DNA of 64,000 bases. Source: JAKAWW01 sp049965095. Lineage in GTDB: Archaea > Micrarchaeota > Micrarchaeia > Micrarchaeales > Micrarchaeaceae. The notes beneath the pieces are model-generated. The model ran no database searches and was not told the origin of the DNA. It saw only the letters and a list, made by a program, of their open reading frames with translations. Positions 43,776-51,647 of this stretch are shown piece after piece. The number at the start of each line of letters is the position of its first letter. The first letter of the stretch is position 1. Position numbers and translations under genes: made by a program. The DNA is taken from contig JBMFWR010000001.1 of NCBI GenBank assembly GCA_049965095.1, forward strand, positions 1 to 64,000, in the 5' to 3' direction.

Positions 43776-43782
43776 CTTTTTT
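43776..43782 (+). terminator. Oligo-T terminator of tRNA-Lys
   Basis: A run of seven T (CTTTTTTTGG context) starts 3 nt after G73. It also lies at the 3' end of the convergent gene at 43786. Confidence 0.5.
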
Positions 43783-43785
43783 TGG

Positions 43786-44244
43786 CTACTTTTTGCGCAG
43801 CATCAGCTCTGGCTTGAGCGTGGGTATTTCTTTCATCTCTACCTGCTTATTTGCTATATATTCGCCAGTTATCTCAACAGGCAAAGCAACAAGGCTTTGA
43901 TCTTCGAGTACTTCAATAATATTGCTGGCTATGTGCCATTTGGAAGGCAGGAACATGTCGATTATCTTTTTAGGGTGCCTTGCTTCATATGTGCCAAGAT
44001 AGTTTTCGCAATACTTCAACTCAAATACTTTGCTGATTGCCCTTGTATCGGAGGTGAACATTACTCCAACTACAACATTAGAAAAAAGACTGCTTGTGAC
44101 AGGCATCCTAGAAAGCGTTTCGCTTGCTGGAAAAGATATTATTGCATCTGGCTTGTCGCTTATTTTAAATCTCGCAAAAGATATTGTTGTTATGCTGTGC
44201 TCATCGGATTCAAAAGGCACTGCGGTCTTGAACAATATCGCCAT
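43786..44244 (-). CDS. Hypothetical protein
   Basis: This 152-residue soluble protein starts at an ATG and has no recognised motif. It has an N-terminal beta-rich half (FKTAVPF...TTISFARFKI), a Ser/Thr-rich middle and a C-terminal half with KIIDMFLPSKWHIASNIIEVLEDQSLVALPVEI. No signal peptide or transmembrane helix is evident. It is encoded in the same direction as the tRNA splicing endonuclease just upstream and converges on tRNA-Lys. A link to RNA processing is only positional. Confidence 0.5.
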   Translation of the reverse strand: MAILFKTAVPFESDEHSITTISFARFKISDKPDAIISFPASETLSRMPVTSSLFSNVVVGVMFTSDTRAISKVFELKYCENYLGTYEARHPKKIIDMFLPSKWHIASNIIEVLEDQSLVALPVEITGEYIANKQVEMKEIPTLKPELMLRKK

Positions 44245-44289
44245 TGATTTAATTTCAGTGCAATATGTTATAAAAACATTTTGTATTGC

Positions 44290-45450
44290 TTATGGCTGCA
44301 TCCAATCTATTTCATAATACTCGTAATTGCTCCCTTGCAGGTCTATGCGCCTTACCTTGTAGTAGGTAACTGCAGTTTCCCTGTCTACAATTGCTATTAT
44401 GAGTTCGAGCTTGTTTGCCTTTGCCTCGTTTATTATTGCCGAAAGCTCGCTTCCTCCTATGTATTCCTCTTCACCAAGGGAAAGCATGCCATAGCTTGGC
44501 GGGCTGCTTTCAGGGCTCTCTATAGTGCCACCATGCCTGTGGTACAATACAAAATCTATGCCCATCTGCTTGGAGCGGCTCCTTCCAGGTATTGCCAAAA
44601 TGAATGTTTTTCTGACTGAATGTGCCACCCTTATCGCACGCGCCCATTCTGATATCAACAACTTTTCGTCTCTCGGAAATACGTGTATGACGTGCTTTGA
44701 ATGCACCCATTCTGAATCCTTTTTTATCGGCTGGGCGCCAGGAAAATATATCCTGAAATGCGTGCCAAATTTGAAGCCAGTCTTTACGACATAGCCGCAT
44801 TTTCTCCAATCCGCATATACGGCATAGAGCTTCATGAAGTCGTTTCTTCGCGCCTCTGCCACCCTTATCAATTCAGATCTTTTGAAATTTGCAAGCTTCA
44901 AAACCTTGTTATCGATAAGGAAAAGGGTTTCGTATATGTCAAGCTTGTTTAGCGTTCCCCTGTCGCTCAGCTTGTATGTGCCGTACTGGCCAAACCAGTG
45001 GGTCTCGTATATTTCTTTGCCTTCTTCGCCCTCTACCACTGTTGTCAGGTCTGCAGGAAAGAAAATGCCTGTCAACGAGTATTTTCCTAGCTTTAGCCTT
45101 GACACAGGATATTTTTTGACTTGTATTGCTGATTGCTGGCGTTCAATTCCCTGCGGGCTTTTTGCCACAAGGCCACGGTCGCGCCAATCCTTGAATGAGA
45201 AATACCTTGCCATGAATTTCTTCTGCTTTGTAAAGCTGCTTGAAACATCAGAAAAGGTAAGTTTGTTTCCATTAGTATCTGTGCATTGTGCATTCCTCAC
45301 ATCCATCAGGTATAATCCTTCTTCTGGAGTTAGATAAAGGTATTCGCCGCGCTTTTCGCCGTAAAATGAACCTAACAGTATATCCTTGGTGGACTGATCG
45401 CTCACAAGAAAAGACTTCTGCTGCCTGTCAAATACAAGTTGCAACGCCAT
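44290..45450 (-). CDS. endA: tRNA splicing endonuclease, three-unit (epsilon-2) ARMAN type
   Basis: It cuts introns from precursor tRNA and BHB RNA. The 386 residues form three units in one chain. A degenerate N-terminal unit is followed by a catalytic unit with DWRKCGYVVKTGFKFGTHFRIYFPG and HSKHVIHV; the expected Tyr (about 235), His (about 250) and Lys (about 281, in RKTFILA) are all there. A C-terminal structural unit ends with DRETAVTYYKVRRIDL. Euryarchaeal alpha-2 chains are about half to three-quarters this size. The epsilon-2 form was described from ARMAN archaea and accepts non-canonical introns, matching the tRNA-Lys T-loop insertion 0.5 kb away. The ATG has GGTAATAAA before it. Confidence 0.9.
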   Translation of the reverse strand: MALQLVFDRQQKSFLVSDQSTKDILLGSFYGEKRGEYLYLTPEEGLYLMDVRNAQCTDTNGNKLTFSDVSSSFTKQKKFMARYFSFKDWRDRGLVAKSPQGIERQQSAIQVKKYPVSRLKLGKYSLTGIFFPADLTTVVEGEEGKEIYETHWFGQYGTYKLSDRGTLNKLDIYETLFLIDNKVLKLANFKRSELIRVAEARRNDFMKLYAVYADWRKCGYVVKTGFKFGTHFRIYFPGAQPIKKDSEWVHSKHVIHVFPRDEKLLISEWARAIRVAHSVRKTFILAIPGRSRSKQMGIDFVLYHRHGGTIESPESSPPSYGMLSLGEEEYIGGSELSAIINEAKANKLELIIAIVDRETAVTYYKVRRIDLQGSNYEYYEIDWMQP

Positions 45451-45454
45451 TTTA

Positions 45455-46225
45455 TTACCTGAGCAATTTTATACCCATAGATGATATTGCTTCGCTTTCC
45501 ACTTCTGTTATCTTTGCAGGTATTATTATAACTGAGGCGCCGCTGATGCCTTTTACTGTGCTAATTGCGCTAAGTGGACCTGCAATCTTCAGCTCTTGCG
45601 GCCCAGAAAGGTTGTTTTCTATTATCATAAAAGTGTCATTGCGTATTATGCCCCATTTATAATGGGCTTCCGCTTCTTGCAGTACGGATATTGCTTCACT
45701 TATACTTATAGACGCTTTTTCATTGCTGTCATAATCAAGCAGGAGCAAAGAATGCAGATTCATCTCGATGTTGCGCTGGAGTGTCTCATAAAAAGATACT
45801 GGTTTATAATGCTCGCGCCATTTAGGTATGGTACATACTGCGCCAAAGCGGTAGAAATCAAGCCCACTTTCACCTATTGCAACAGAAAACACCGAAACCG
45901 CATGTATTACGTGCAATTCAATGCCGGCTTTTTGCGCTTCAGACGCTATTATCTTGTGTGTAGTTGCAATGAGGGGATCGCCACCAACAACAATCGCTAT
46001 GTCAAGGTCTCTTGCTTCGGCAACAAGTCTGGATGCGCCTTCTTCCATCTGGGAACGCGAAAGCATTGTTGCGTGCTGCCCTGCTATGCCTTCCAAGAAG
46101 CTTATCCGATCATCATCTATAAAAGAGGTATATGCATCTATGTAGAGCTTGCTTGCCTTCATAGAGTTGATTGCTGCTATTGACAGGTCTTCGTTAGAAA
46201 GCCCAGCACCTATCAAGAAGAGCAT
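45455..46225 (-). CDS. dph5: Diphthine synthase
   Basis: This SAM-dependent methyltransferase of diphthamide synthesis acts on the modified His of aEF2. LFLIGAGLSNEDLS at the start, VVGGDPLIATTH in the middle and VFSVAIGESGLDFYRFG are family-specific blocks of the tetrapyrrole-methylase fold. Length (256) is standard. GGTGCATAA stands 9 nt before the ATG. It follows radA in the same orientation by 10 bp. Confidence 0.93.
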   Translation of the reverse strand: MLFLIGAGLSNEDLSIAAINSMKASKLYIDAYTSFIDDDRISFLEGIAGQHATMLSRSQMEEGASRLVAEARDLDIAIVVGGDPLIATTHKIIASEAQKAGIELHVIHAVSVFSVAIGESGLDFYRFGAVCTIPKWREHYKPVSFYETLQRNIEMNLHSLLLLDYDSNEKASISISEAISVLQEAEAHYKWGIIRNDTFMIIENNLSGPQELKIAGPLSAISTVKGISGASVIIIPAKITEVESEAISSMGIKLLR

Positions 46226-46235
46226 TTATGCACCA

Positions 46236-47186
46236 TTAATCCTTTATTCCTGACGGGGTGACTTTTATTACGCACTCGCCTTCAGGCATGTTGGGCGAAT
46301 CAACAAGGCGTACTATACGCTTGTCTTCCTTGCTTTTCCTAAGATATAGCCTTGTCGTAGCTGCATGCGCCAGCACATTCCCACCTATAGGGGTAGTAGG
46401 GTCGCCAAATAGTATGCCAGGATTGTCCATTACCTGATTTGTAACATATACCGCTATATTGAATTTGTCTGCAAGTTGCTGAAGCCTGTGGACGTGCTGG
46501 TTGAGCTTCTGCTGCCGCTCCCCAAGAGCACCCCTTCCTATAAATTCTGATCTGAAAAGCGAAGTAAGCGAATCTATTATGATAAGCTTTATGTTTTTCT
46601 CGGCTATGAGCTTGTCGGCCCTTTGTATTGTAAGTATCTGCTCGTCTGTTGTTACAGCCCTTACCACATATATGTTCTCCAATGCTTTTTTAGGATCTAA
46701 GCCTTTGTCTTTTGCTATTGCTTCTATTCGCTCTGGCCTGAAAGTACCTTCAGTATCCACGAAAAGCACACTTCCTTCCACCCCACCCTCTTCCTTTGGA
46801 AGCTGTGCATCGACGGCAAGCTGGAATGCCAACTGGCTTTTGCCACTTGAAAACCTCCCATATGCTTCGGTTATGGCATTTGTCTCTATGCCGCCACCTA
46901 TCATTTCGTCAAGATCCTTGGAACCTGTGCTTATCTTACCAAGTATCTTCCTTTTCTCTGATACCTGCTCTGCAGTTTCAAAATTTATGGTTGTTGACTC
47001 TTGCGCCGCTTGTATTGCCTTCTTTGCCGCATCAACGCTCATTCCGGTCATATCACTTAGCTCGTGAGGCGCAAGTGTGGCAACCTTCTCAAGACTATCT
47101 ATGCCAGAGCTTTTCAGCTTTTCAGCCGTAGCTTCGCCTATTCCAGGCAGATCTTCTATATTTTGAATGCTTTTTTCCTTAGCCGT
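46236..47186 (-). CDS. radA: DNA repair and recombination protein RadA
   Basis: This archaeal RecA/Rad51 recombinase has an N-terminal HhH domain (NIEDLPGIGEATAEKL), Walker A GRFSSGKSQ, Walker B LIIIDSLTSLFR and an L2-region block. Typical RadA begins a few residues before IEDLPG. The start is therefore set at ACG 47186 (product TAKEKSIQNIEDLPG, 316 residues), which has GGTG exactly 9 nt before it. The upstream ATG at 47234 adds 16 unrelated residues and has no GGTG; longer versions read through a hairpin. The enzyme is certain; the ACG start is a hypothesis. Confidence 0.93.
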   Translation of the reverse strand, partial: TAKEKSIQNIEDLPGIGEATAEKLKSSGIDSLEKVATLAPHELSDMTGMSVDAAKKAIQAAQESTTINFETAEQVSEKRKILGKISTGSKDLDEMIGGGIETNAITEAYGRFSSGKSQLAFQLAVDAQLPKEEGGVEGSVLFVDTEGTFRPERIEAIAKDKGLDPKKALENIYVVRAVTTDEQILTIQRADKLIAEKNIKLIIIDSLTSLFRSEFIGRGALGERQQKLNQHVHRLQQLADKFNIAVYVTNQVMDNPGILFGDPTTPIGGNVLAHAATTRLYLRKSKEDKRIVRLVDSPNMPEGECVIKVTPSGIKD

Positions 47187-47195
47187 AGGAGCACC
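47184..47195 (-). promoter_or_regulatory. Ribosome-binding site pointing to an ACG start (radA)
   Basis: On the minus strand GGTG (47195-47192) is followed after five bases by ACG (47186-47184), exactly where homology predicts the RadA N-terminus. Confidence 0.5.
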
Positions 47196-47214
47196 ACTAG
47201 AGTTTATAAATATT

Positions 47215-47250
47215 GACTTTATAATAATATGCATAGATAAATATAAAGTC
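47215..47250 (-). promoter_or_regulatory. Promoter-embedded inverted repeat upstream of radA
   Basis: A perfect 9-bp inverted repeat GACTTTATA/TATAAAGTC (47215-47223 with 47242-47250) spans a TATA-like TTTATATTTAT. A start about 26 nt downstream would fall near 47215, giving a 30-nt leader with the GGTG. It could be an operator for radA. Confidence 0.35.
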
Positions 47251-47274
47251 ATAGCCTTTTGATTGGCTTGTATT

Positions 47275-47349
47275 AATAAAGGATTAGTGCCAGCGCATTT
47301 CTGCGCTGGCAAGGCGACCAGTTCTTCACGACCTTCCTACAGTAGAGAA
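47275..47349 (-). ncRNA. Candidate small structured RNA upstream of radA
   Basis: A TATA-like box (TTAAATATAT, plus-strand 47371-47380) predicts a minus-strand transcript from about 47349. It contains GTTCT...AGAAC pairing, then a perfect 9-bp hairpin GCCAGCGCA/TGCGCTGGC (47289-47310), and ends at a T-rich stretch. GC content is far above the flanks. No C/D or H/ACA box set is convincing. It might instead be a long radA leader. Confidence 0.35.
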
Positions 47350-47424
47350 CCCGTACTTTAATGTAACAATATATATTTAAAAATCTTTGTTAATAGTGGA
47401 ATATTTCAAAAAAATGGAATACAT

Positions 47425-48114
47425 ATGACCTTTTTAACTTTAGACAATGCCGGCGTCATAGGAGGACTTTTGCTTGCATTTGCACTCTTTGTTTTGGGGC
47501 TTCAGTTTGGTGTAATGTTTGTAGGATCGATGATCCTTTTCCTTGTCGCTTCCGCAATTGTGACTAAAGCCGGGGAGAAAAGGAAAAAGAAAATAGGCAC
47601 ATATGAGAAGGCGAGAGGCATAAGAAATGTCATCGCAAACGGGCTGGGCCCGCTGATGATGGCATTGCTGTTCTATATCTTTGCCACAAAAGGCATGGAA
47701 CTGCTCGAAAGCCTCTCGGTAATAGGCTTCCTGGGCAGCATTGCAGCTATAACATCAGACAAATTTGCAAGCGAGATAGGGGTATTGGGAAATGAGCCTG
47801 TAGAGCTCCTCACATTGAAAAAGGTGAAACGCGGAACTTCTGGAGCTGTGAGCGCCCTTGGGCTTGTGGCAAGCTTCTTTGGTAGCTTTATCGTTTCTCT
47901 TGTGGCGTTACCTTATGCAGGCATTCTTTTCTATCCCTATAACTATGCGCTTCAGGCAGTAGCTGCAATAGCCATTGGTGGCTTTATAGGAAGCATCATA
48001 GATTCAGCATTGGGTTACTATGAAGAAAGAGGCATAGGGAACAAGTTTTCTACCAATTTTATATGTAGTATAAGCGGTGCTCTTGCCTCAATTTTGCTTT
48101 TTATGCTTTTATAA
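47425..48114 (+). CDS. DUF92-family membrane protein (polyprenyl/phytyl-phosphate kinase-like)
   Basis: The 229 residues have about six transmembrane helices. The conserved cytoplasmic block RNVIANGLGPLMMALLF, then AAITSDKFASEIGVLG and KRGTSGAVSALGLVASFFGS, matches the DUF92/TIGR00297 family. Plant members such as VTE6 phosphorylate phytyl phosphate. An archaeal role in geranylgeranyl phosphate handling is plausible but not shown. An AT-rich TATA-like run lies about 45 nt upstream. Confidence 0.82.
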   Translation: MTFLTLDNAGVIGGLLLAFALFVLGLQFGVMFVGSMILFLVASAIVTKAGEKRKKKIGTYEKARGIRNVIANGLGPLMMALLFYIFATKGMELLESLSVIGFLGSIAAITSDKFASEIGVLGNEPVELLTLKKVKRGTSGAVSALGLVASFFGSFIVSLVALPYAGILFYPYNYALQAVAAIAIGGFIGSIIDSALGYYEERGIGNKFSTNFICSISGALASILLFMLL

Positions 48115-48147
48115 TAGGCCTTAGAGTTGAGAAATATACAAATAGCA

Positions 48148-48220
48148 TGCGGGTACCGGGATTTGGACCCGGGCTACAGCCTTGGGAAGGCCGTGTCCTA
48201 CCAGGCTAGACTACACCCGC
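48148..48220 (-). tRNA. tRNA-Gly(CCC)
   Basis: The acceptor GCGGGTG/TACCCGC (one G-U), D arm, anticodon stem CGGCC/GGCTG around TTCCCAA (anticodon CCC) and T stem CCGGG/CCCGG are complete, with A73 and no encoded CCA. The T loop is TCCAAAT: position 55 is C where almost all elongator tRNAs have U. Confidence 0.9.
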
Positions 48221-48236
48221 ACGGCAACTTTACCTT

Positions 48237-49001
48237 TTACCTTATATAAGTGGGTTTTGGCAGATCTTTTGCCTCTGGGAAGGGGATTGCTGCGCTCTGC
48301 TCCAAAGCTTTTAGCGCTTTTGCAGTCTTCTCAATCATCTTGTCGAGCTTTGTGGTATCCACAGCCAAGCCGAGCTTCTTTGCCAAAACCATAATCACAG
48401 CTTTGGCTGCTGCCGGATCTACATCAAGAAGCCCAGTCTCCCCCATCAGGCATATTCCTTCAAGCCCTTTCATCTTCGCAAAGGCAAGCACCAGGCCTGC
48501 TGATCCCCATATTGCGCCCTTGGTTTTGCCAAAATTTATGCCGAGATCTGCAAACCTTTTTATTACGTCTGTAGAAGTCGCATTGGCAAAAACACGGGGC
48601 TCTTTTATTATGCTTTCTGATTCAGAGTAGCCACCTATGGTGTATACGAAAGAGCCGTTAAGCTTGTCTTTGAAAAATTCTATTATCTTTTCGTTTACCT
48701 CATATTGCCCTTCTGGCGTTACGGCTTGAACATCTCCTGTCAATATTACAATATCATTGCCTGCTTTCTGCTTTATGTAATAAAAACGGTTGTTTACGAG
48801 CCTTATGCTTCCGTCCTTGCGCATTATCACCTGGTGGGGGAAATGAGGTGAATACAAGCTGGCAAATCTTACGGCTTTGAACTCTTTCCTTAGCTGCTCA
48901 GCTACGAGCTTGCCAACATTGCCTATTCCGGGAAGCCCAACTATGAGTATAGGCTTGTTGAGATGTACCTCGTTTTTCATTTTTATAATAGTACTTTCCA
49001 T
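48237..49001 (-). CDS. PAC2-family proteasome-assembly-chaperone-like protein
   Basis: This 254-residue protein carries ILIVGLPGIGNVGKLVAEQL at the N-terminus, then SLYSPHFPHQVIMR, VILTGDVQAVTPEGQYEV and the Gly-rich IGGYSESES, the pattern of archaeal PAC2/PbaB-like proteins. Archaeal relatives help assemble proteasome or related complexes. The last codons (TYIR-stop) are also the TATA box of tRNA-Gly. It starts at ATG, following aIF2alpha by 9 bp in the same orientation. Confidence 0.9.
   Translation of the reverse strand: MESTIIKMKNEVHLNKPILIVGLPGIGNVGKLVAEQLRKEFKAVRFASLYSPHFPHQVIMRKDGSIRLVNNRFYYIKQKAGNDIVILTGDVQAVTPEGQYEVNEKIIEFFKDKLNGSFVYTIGGYSESESIIKEPRVFANATSTDVIKRFADLGINFGKTKGAIWGSAGLVLAFAKMKGLEGICLMGETGLLDVDPAAAKAVIMVLAKKLGLAVDTTKLDKMIEKTAKALKALEQSAAIPFPEAKDLPKPTYIR
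48241..48250 (-). promoter_or_regulatory. TATA box of tRNA-Gly inside the PAC2 gene end
   Basis: CTTATATAAG lies 21-30 nt before the tRNA 5' end and at the same time encodes the last residues of the PAC2 protein. Confidence 0.5.
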
Positions 49002-49010
49002 TTAAGCACT

Positions 49011-49817
49011 CTAAATATCAAATATACTTTCCTTCTCCTTCTTCAGCTTTTCCTTTTCCATTTCTACCGTGCCTTCAGGCAAGCCTTCCCTTATAAGCTC
49101 TTCAGCCTTTTTTATCTTGCTTTCTGCTTCGTTGTAATCGACTCCTTCTGATATTATGCGGTACATTGGTGCGCTTATATACTTTACTTCAACACCTATC
49201 TTTGATACTTTCTGCATTATTGAACGTAGTTCTGTTGCCCCAGCAAGGGTATTTGTAGTAGAAACCTTTGCAATGTAAGAAACTATGTATTTCCTGTTCT
49301 TGCGCATAGCTTCAAGGCTTGCAGCAAACGCGTCTTTGACCTTTTTTGGGATTTTTGAATTGACAAATTCAGGGGTATTGCTCAGGGCATTTTCCGCGAA
49401 ATTTGTGTAAGTTCCAAACTCACTAACAAGTTGATTGTTTACTTGAGCGGCTTCCTGCCCTTCTATCTTGTTTGCCTTGAGCAGCTGCTGAAAAAGGGCC
49501 ACAAAGCGCTTTTCCAGGTTATATTGCTTAATCTTTTCCTTTGCTTTGCTTTGGGGAACTTTCTTAATTGATACATCTATTGTATTCTTTTCCCTGTCAT
49601 GGTATATTACTAGACATACAACAGTCTGTCCTTCCCTTATGAATTCTCTTATGTTCTTTATCCAGCCCGATGACACTTCTTTAAGAGGGAGGAAAACCTC
49701 AATGTTGTTGTATTCGGGTAACTTGCAATATGCTCCGAAGGGCATTACCTTTGCTATCTGGGCTATTACAAATTCGCCGACTTTTGGTATTCTTGCCCCT
49801 GGCTGGCTGTTTTGCAT
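49011..49817 (-). CDS. Translation initiation factor aIF2 alpha subunit
   Basis: This part of the aIF2 complex brings initiator tRNA to the ribosome. The N-terminal S1 domain starts GEFVIAQIAKVMPFGAYCKLPEYNNIEVFLPLKEVSSGWIKNI, followed by the helical and alpha/beta domains. The start is ATG 49817 (MQNSQPGARIPK), adjacent to the TGA of the eL42 gene; the longer open frame overlaps that gene. The eL42-aIF2alpha order is common in archaea. Confidence 0.93.
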   Translation of the reverse strand: MQNSQPGARIPKVGEFVIAQIAKVMPFGAYCKLPEYNNIEVFLPLKEVSSGWIKNIREFIREGQTVVCLVIYHDREKNTIDVSIKKVPQSKAKEKIKQYNLEKRFVALFQQLLKANKIEGQEAAQVNNQLVSEFGTYTNFAENALSNTPEFVNSKIPKKVKDAFAASLEAMRKNRKYIVSYIAKVSTTNTLAGATELRSIMQKVSKIGVEVKYISAPMYRIISEGVDYNEAESKIKKAEELIREGLPEGTVEMEKEKLKKEKESIFDI

Positions 49818-49819
49818 GA

Positions 49820-50101
49820 TCACGCCTTTATCTCTATCTTCTTTTTGGCTCTTGAGCCCATTACTCTCTCTACAGTGTAATGGCACTCTTTGCACTCCAG
49901 CAATACCACCTGGTGCTTGCCAGTTTTCTTAGGGTGTATTTTTGGTTCTACGCTTCCCACGTAGCCTTTTATTGCCCTGTCGTGCCTTCTAGTCGCCTTG
50001 CTCATTGCCCTTTGAGGACTTTTTGAGGGCATTTTGACAACATGCACAGTGTGCTTATTGCACTTTGGACAGTACGTGACTATCTCTTTTTGTATTTTCA
50101 T
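49820..50101 (-). CDS. rpl44e: Ribosomal protein eL42 (L44e)
   Basis: This 93-residue basic zinc protein lies at the E site of the large subunit. YCPKCNKHT and LECKECHYT provide the four zinc Cys, with the conserved basic loop SKSPQRAMSKATRRHDRAIKGYVG between them. It is followed directly by aIF2alpha. Confidence 0.95.
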   Translation of the reverse strand: MKIQKEIVTYCPKCNKHTVHVVKMPSKSPQRAMSKATRRHDRAIKGYVGSVEPKIHPKKTGKHQVVLLECKECHYTVERVMGSRAKKKIEIKA

Positions 50102-50113
50102 CGTATCATCTTT

Positions 50114-50587
50114 TTACAAGCGCTCACAAACGCCGCTGCTTAGCAGGAAATTTACATCTTCACTTATATTTTCAGAGTTTATTATTTCGTCTTTTTTCAA
50201 AGGACCTATCTTTTTACCAGAAGGCAGTATTATTTCGGGTATCTCACTCACTACTTTTAACAATTTTCCTTTCTGTTGCTCTGCTCCAAAATTCAATTTT
50301 GTATTGCTTATTATTTCTACTATACTATTATAAAAATTTAACTCATGCTCGTCTATTGTATCAGGTAGCTGTTTTTTGTAAGCTATCAAAAGTAACATTT
50401 TCTGCTTTCGCTCTTCAAATAAATCAGCAAGCATTTTTGTACCGTTTATCTTTTCAACTCCACTTGCCTTTGTGTTAATGTATTCTATAAGAGAGTTGTA
50501 AAAAGATTTTGGTATGGGCAGTAATTGCTTTGTTTGTTTTTCTTTTTGGTAAACCTCCCATAAATAATTATAATCAAAATTATCCAA
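50114..50587 (-). CDS. GINS complex subunit (Gins51/15-like)
   Basis: About 157 residues. The helical A domain has the LPIPKSFYNSLIEYI motif typical of GINS proteins, followed by the small B domain VVSEIPEIILPSGKKIGPLKKDEIINSE...LLSSGVCERL at the C-terminus. The A-then-B order is that of Gins51. It works with MCM and Cdc45/GAN in replication. The start is set at TTG 50587 with GGTGTTGTG 9 nt before; a GTG three bases upstream is possible. Confidence 0.8.
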   Translation of the reverse strand: MDNFDYNYLWEVYQKEKQTKQLLPIPKSFYNSLIEYINTKASGVEKINGTKMLADLFEERKQKMLLLIAYKKQLPDTIDEHELNFYNSIVEIISNTKLNFGAEQQKGKLLKVVSEIPEIILPSGKKIGPLKKDEIINSENISEDVNFLLSSGVCERL

Positions 50588-50763
50588 CACAACACCCCTC
50601 AGTTCCGGTAATATTCAGAAAAATAAATTTTTATTGGTTAATATATGCGATATTGATTTATGTAACTATATATATTAAAGAGAAAGACGCGAATAGTGGA
50701 ATTATGGGGTGGCTGGGCAAGGTTCAGAACATCTAAATTCTTTGGATATGTTTTATCGCTGAA

Positions 50764-50838
50764 TAGCGAGGAGTGGATTTGAACCACCGATCTCCGGGTT
50801 ATGAGCCCGGCGGGCACTCCAGACTACCCTACCTCGCT
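50764..50838 (-). tRNA. Initiator tRNA-Met(CAU)
   Basis: The acceptor AGCGAGG/CCTCGCT has the A1-U72 pair typical of archaeal initiators. The anticodon arm has GGG/CCC pairs flanking CTCATAA, and the T loop is TTCAAAT. A73 is encoded, without CCA. A TATA-like TTAAATAAAATAA lies about 20-25 nt upstream on the minus strand. Confidence 0.93.
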
Positions 50839-50888
50839 TTATAATAAGTTATTTTATTTAACTAAGCAAAAGAATATAACTTCTTCCG

Positions 50889-51647
50889 TTACAGCGTACT
50901 TAACTGCTTTTCAAGTGGTAGTACTGGTTTTTTGGTGGTATTTGTTAATGCCTCTACTTCTGATTTCTCTATATGGTCAAGCTTGGCATTGCATACTTTA
51001 CATCTGAAATTAGATTCGAAGGCTGCGTCAAACGTGTATATTAGTTTATCAGAATCGAAGCACTTTTTACATATGAAATAATCATTGCTGTTATCATTAA
51101 TGATAGTTCTATCTTTTGTCATGCTTTCAACGTAGTCGAAGAAATTCTGCAGCTTGTTGGCGTTTATAAACCAGGCAAAAGAAAGCCATCCATTTGTATT
51201 TTTGGATATGTAATAATTGGTAATCCCATAGCCCTGCATGATGTTGAGTATGCGCCTTACGGCATTCACCTTCATGTTAAGCGTTGCAGCTATTACTTCA
51301 TCTGTCTTCGGAGTTGACAGCATCGATATAACTTCTATGGATCTTTTGCTTATATTTTTGTTCAGGTAGTCAATAACTTTCTGGTTTGCGAGGATTGTTT
51401 CAATTGCGCGTTTTGCGTTCTCTGGCATTTCAACATTCGCAGTGCTGGTGTGCTTTGATGCACTCCTCTTATCGACATTTGATTCGAGGTGCTTTGCCTT
51501 TGTATTTTTGGCCATAATTCTAGGAGCAGAGCGATTCTTTATGCTCTTATGTGTGTTTTTGCCAATAGGTTTTGCCTTAACATGTGAAACTTTTGCCTTT
51601 TTTGCAATCTTTTTGCTTACTCTTTTGTTGACATTCTTAGTTACCAT
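50889..51647 (-). CDS. tfe: Transcription factor E (TFE alpha)
   Basis: It stabilises the open promoter complex with RNA polymerase. A Lys-rich N-terminal tail of about 85 residues comes first, an extension not usual in TFE. A winged-helix domain follows (SIEVISMLSTPKTDEVIAATLNMKVNAVRRILNIMQGYGI), then a zinc ribbon CKKC...CKVC. ATG 51647 is preferred: a GAGG ribosome-binding site lies before it, while the upstream ATG 51686 falls too close to a TATATAAATA box to be inside the transcript. Confidence 0.88.
   Translation of the reverse strand: MVTKNVNKRVSKKIAKKAKVSHVKAKPIGKNTHKSIKNRSAPRIMAKNTKAKHLESNVDKRSASKHTSTANVEMPENAKRAIETILANQKVIDYLNKNISKRSIEVISMLSTPKTDEVIAATLNMKVNAVRRILNIMQGYGITNYYISKNTNGWLSFAWFINANKLQNFFDYVESMTKDRTIINDNSNDYFICKKCFDSDKLIYTFDAAFESNFRCKVCNAKLDHIEKSEVEALTNTTKKPVLPLEKQLSTL

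Noticed and set aside
43747..44247. Long plus-strand ORF overlapping the tRNA-Lys 3' part
   Set aside because: It overlaps a tRNA and lies antisense to the better-supported gene at 43786-44244; its composition is that of an antisense shadow.
50591..50763. A 10-codon ATG ORF (about 50704) with a TATA-like run upstream and a small TCGCT/AGCGA hairpin
   Set aside because: Too short for a gene. The hairpin includes the acceptor end of the initiator tRNA on the other strand, and there is no box motif for a C/D or H/ACA RNA.
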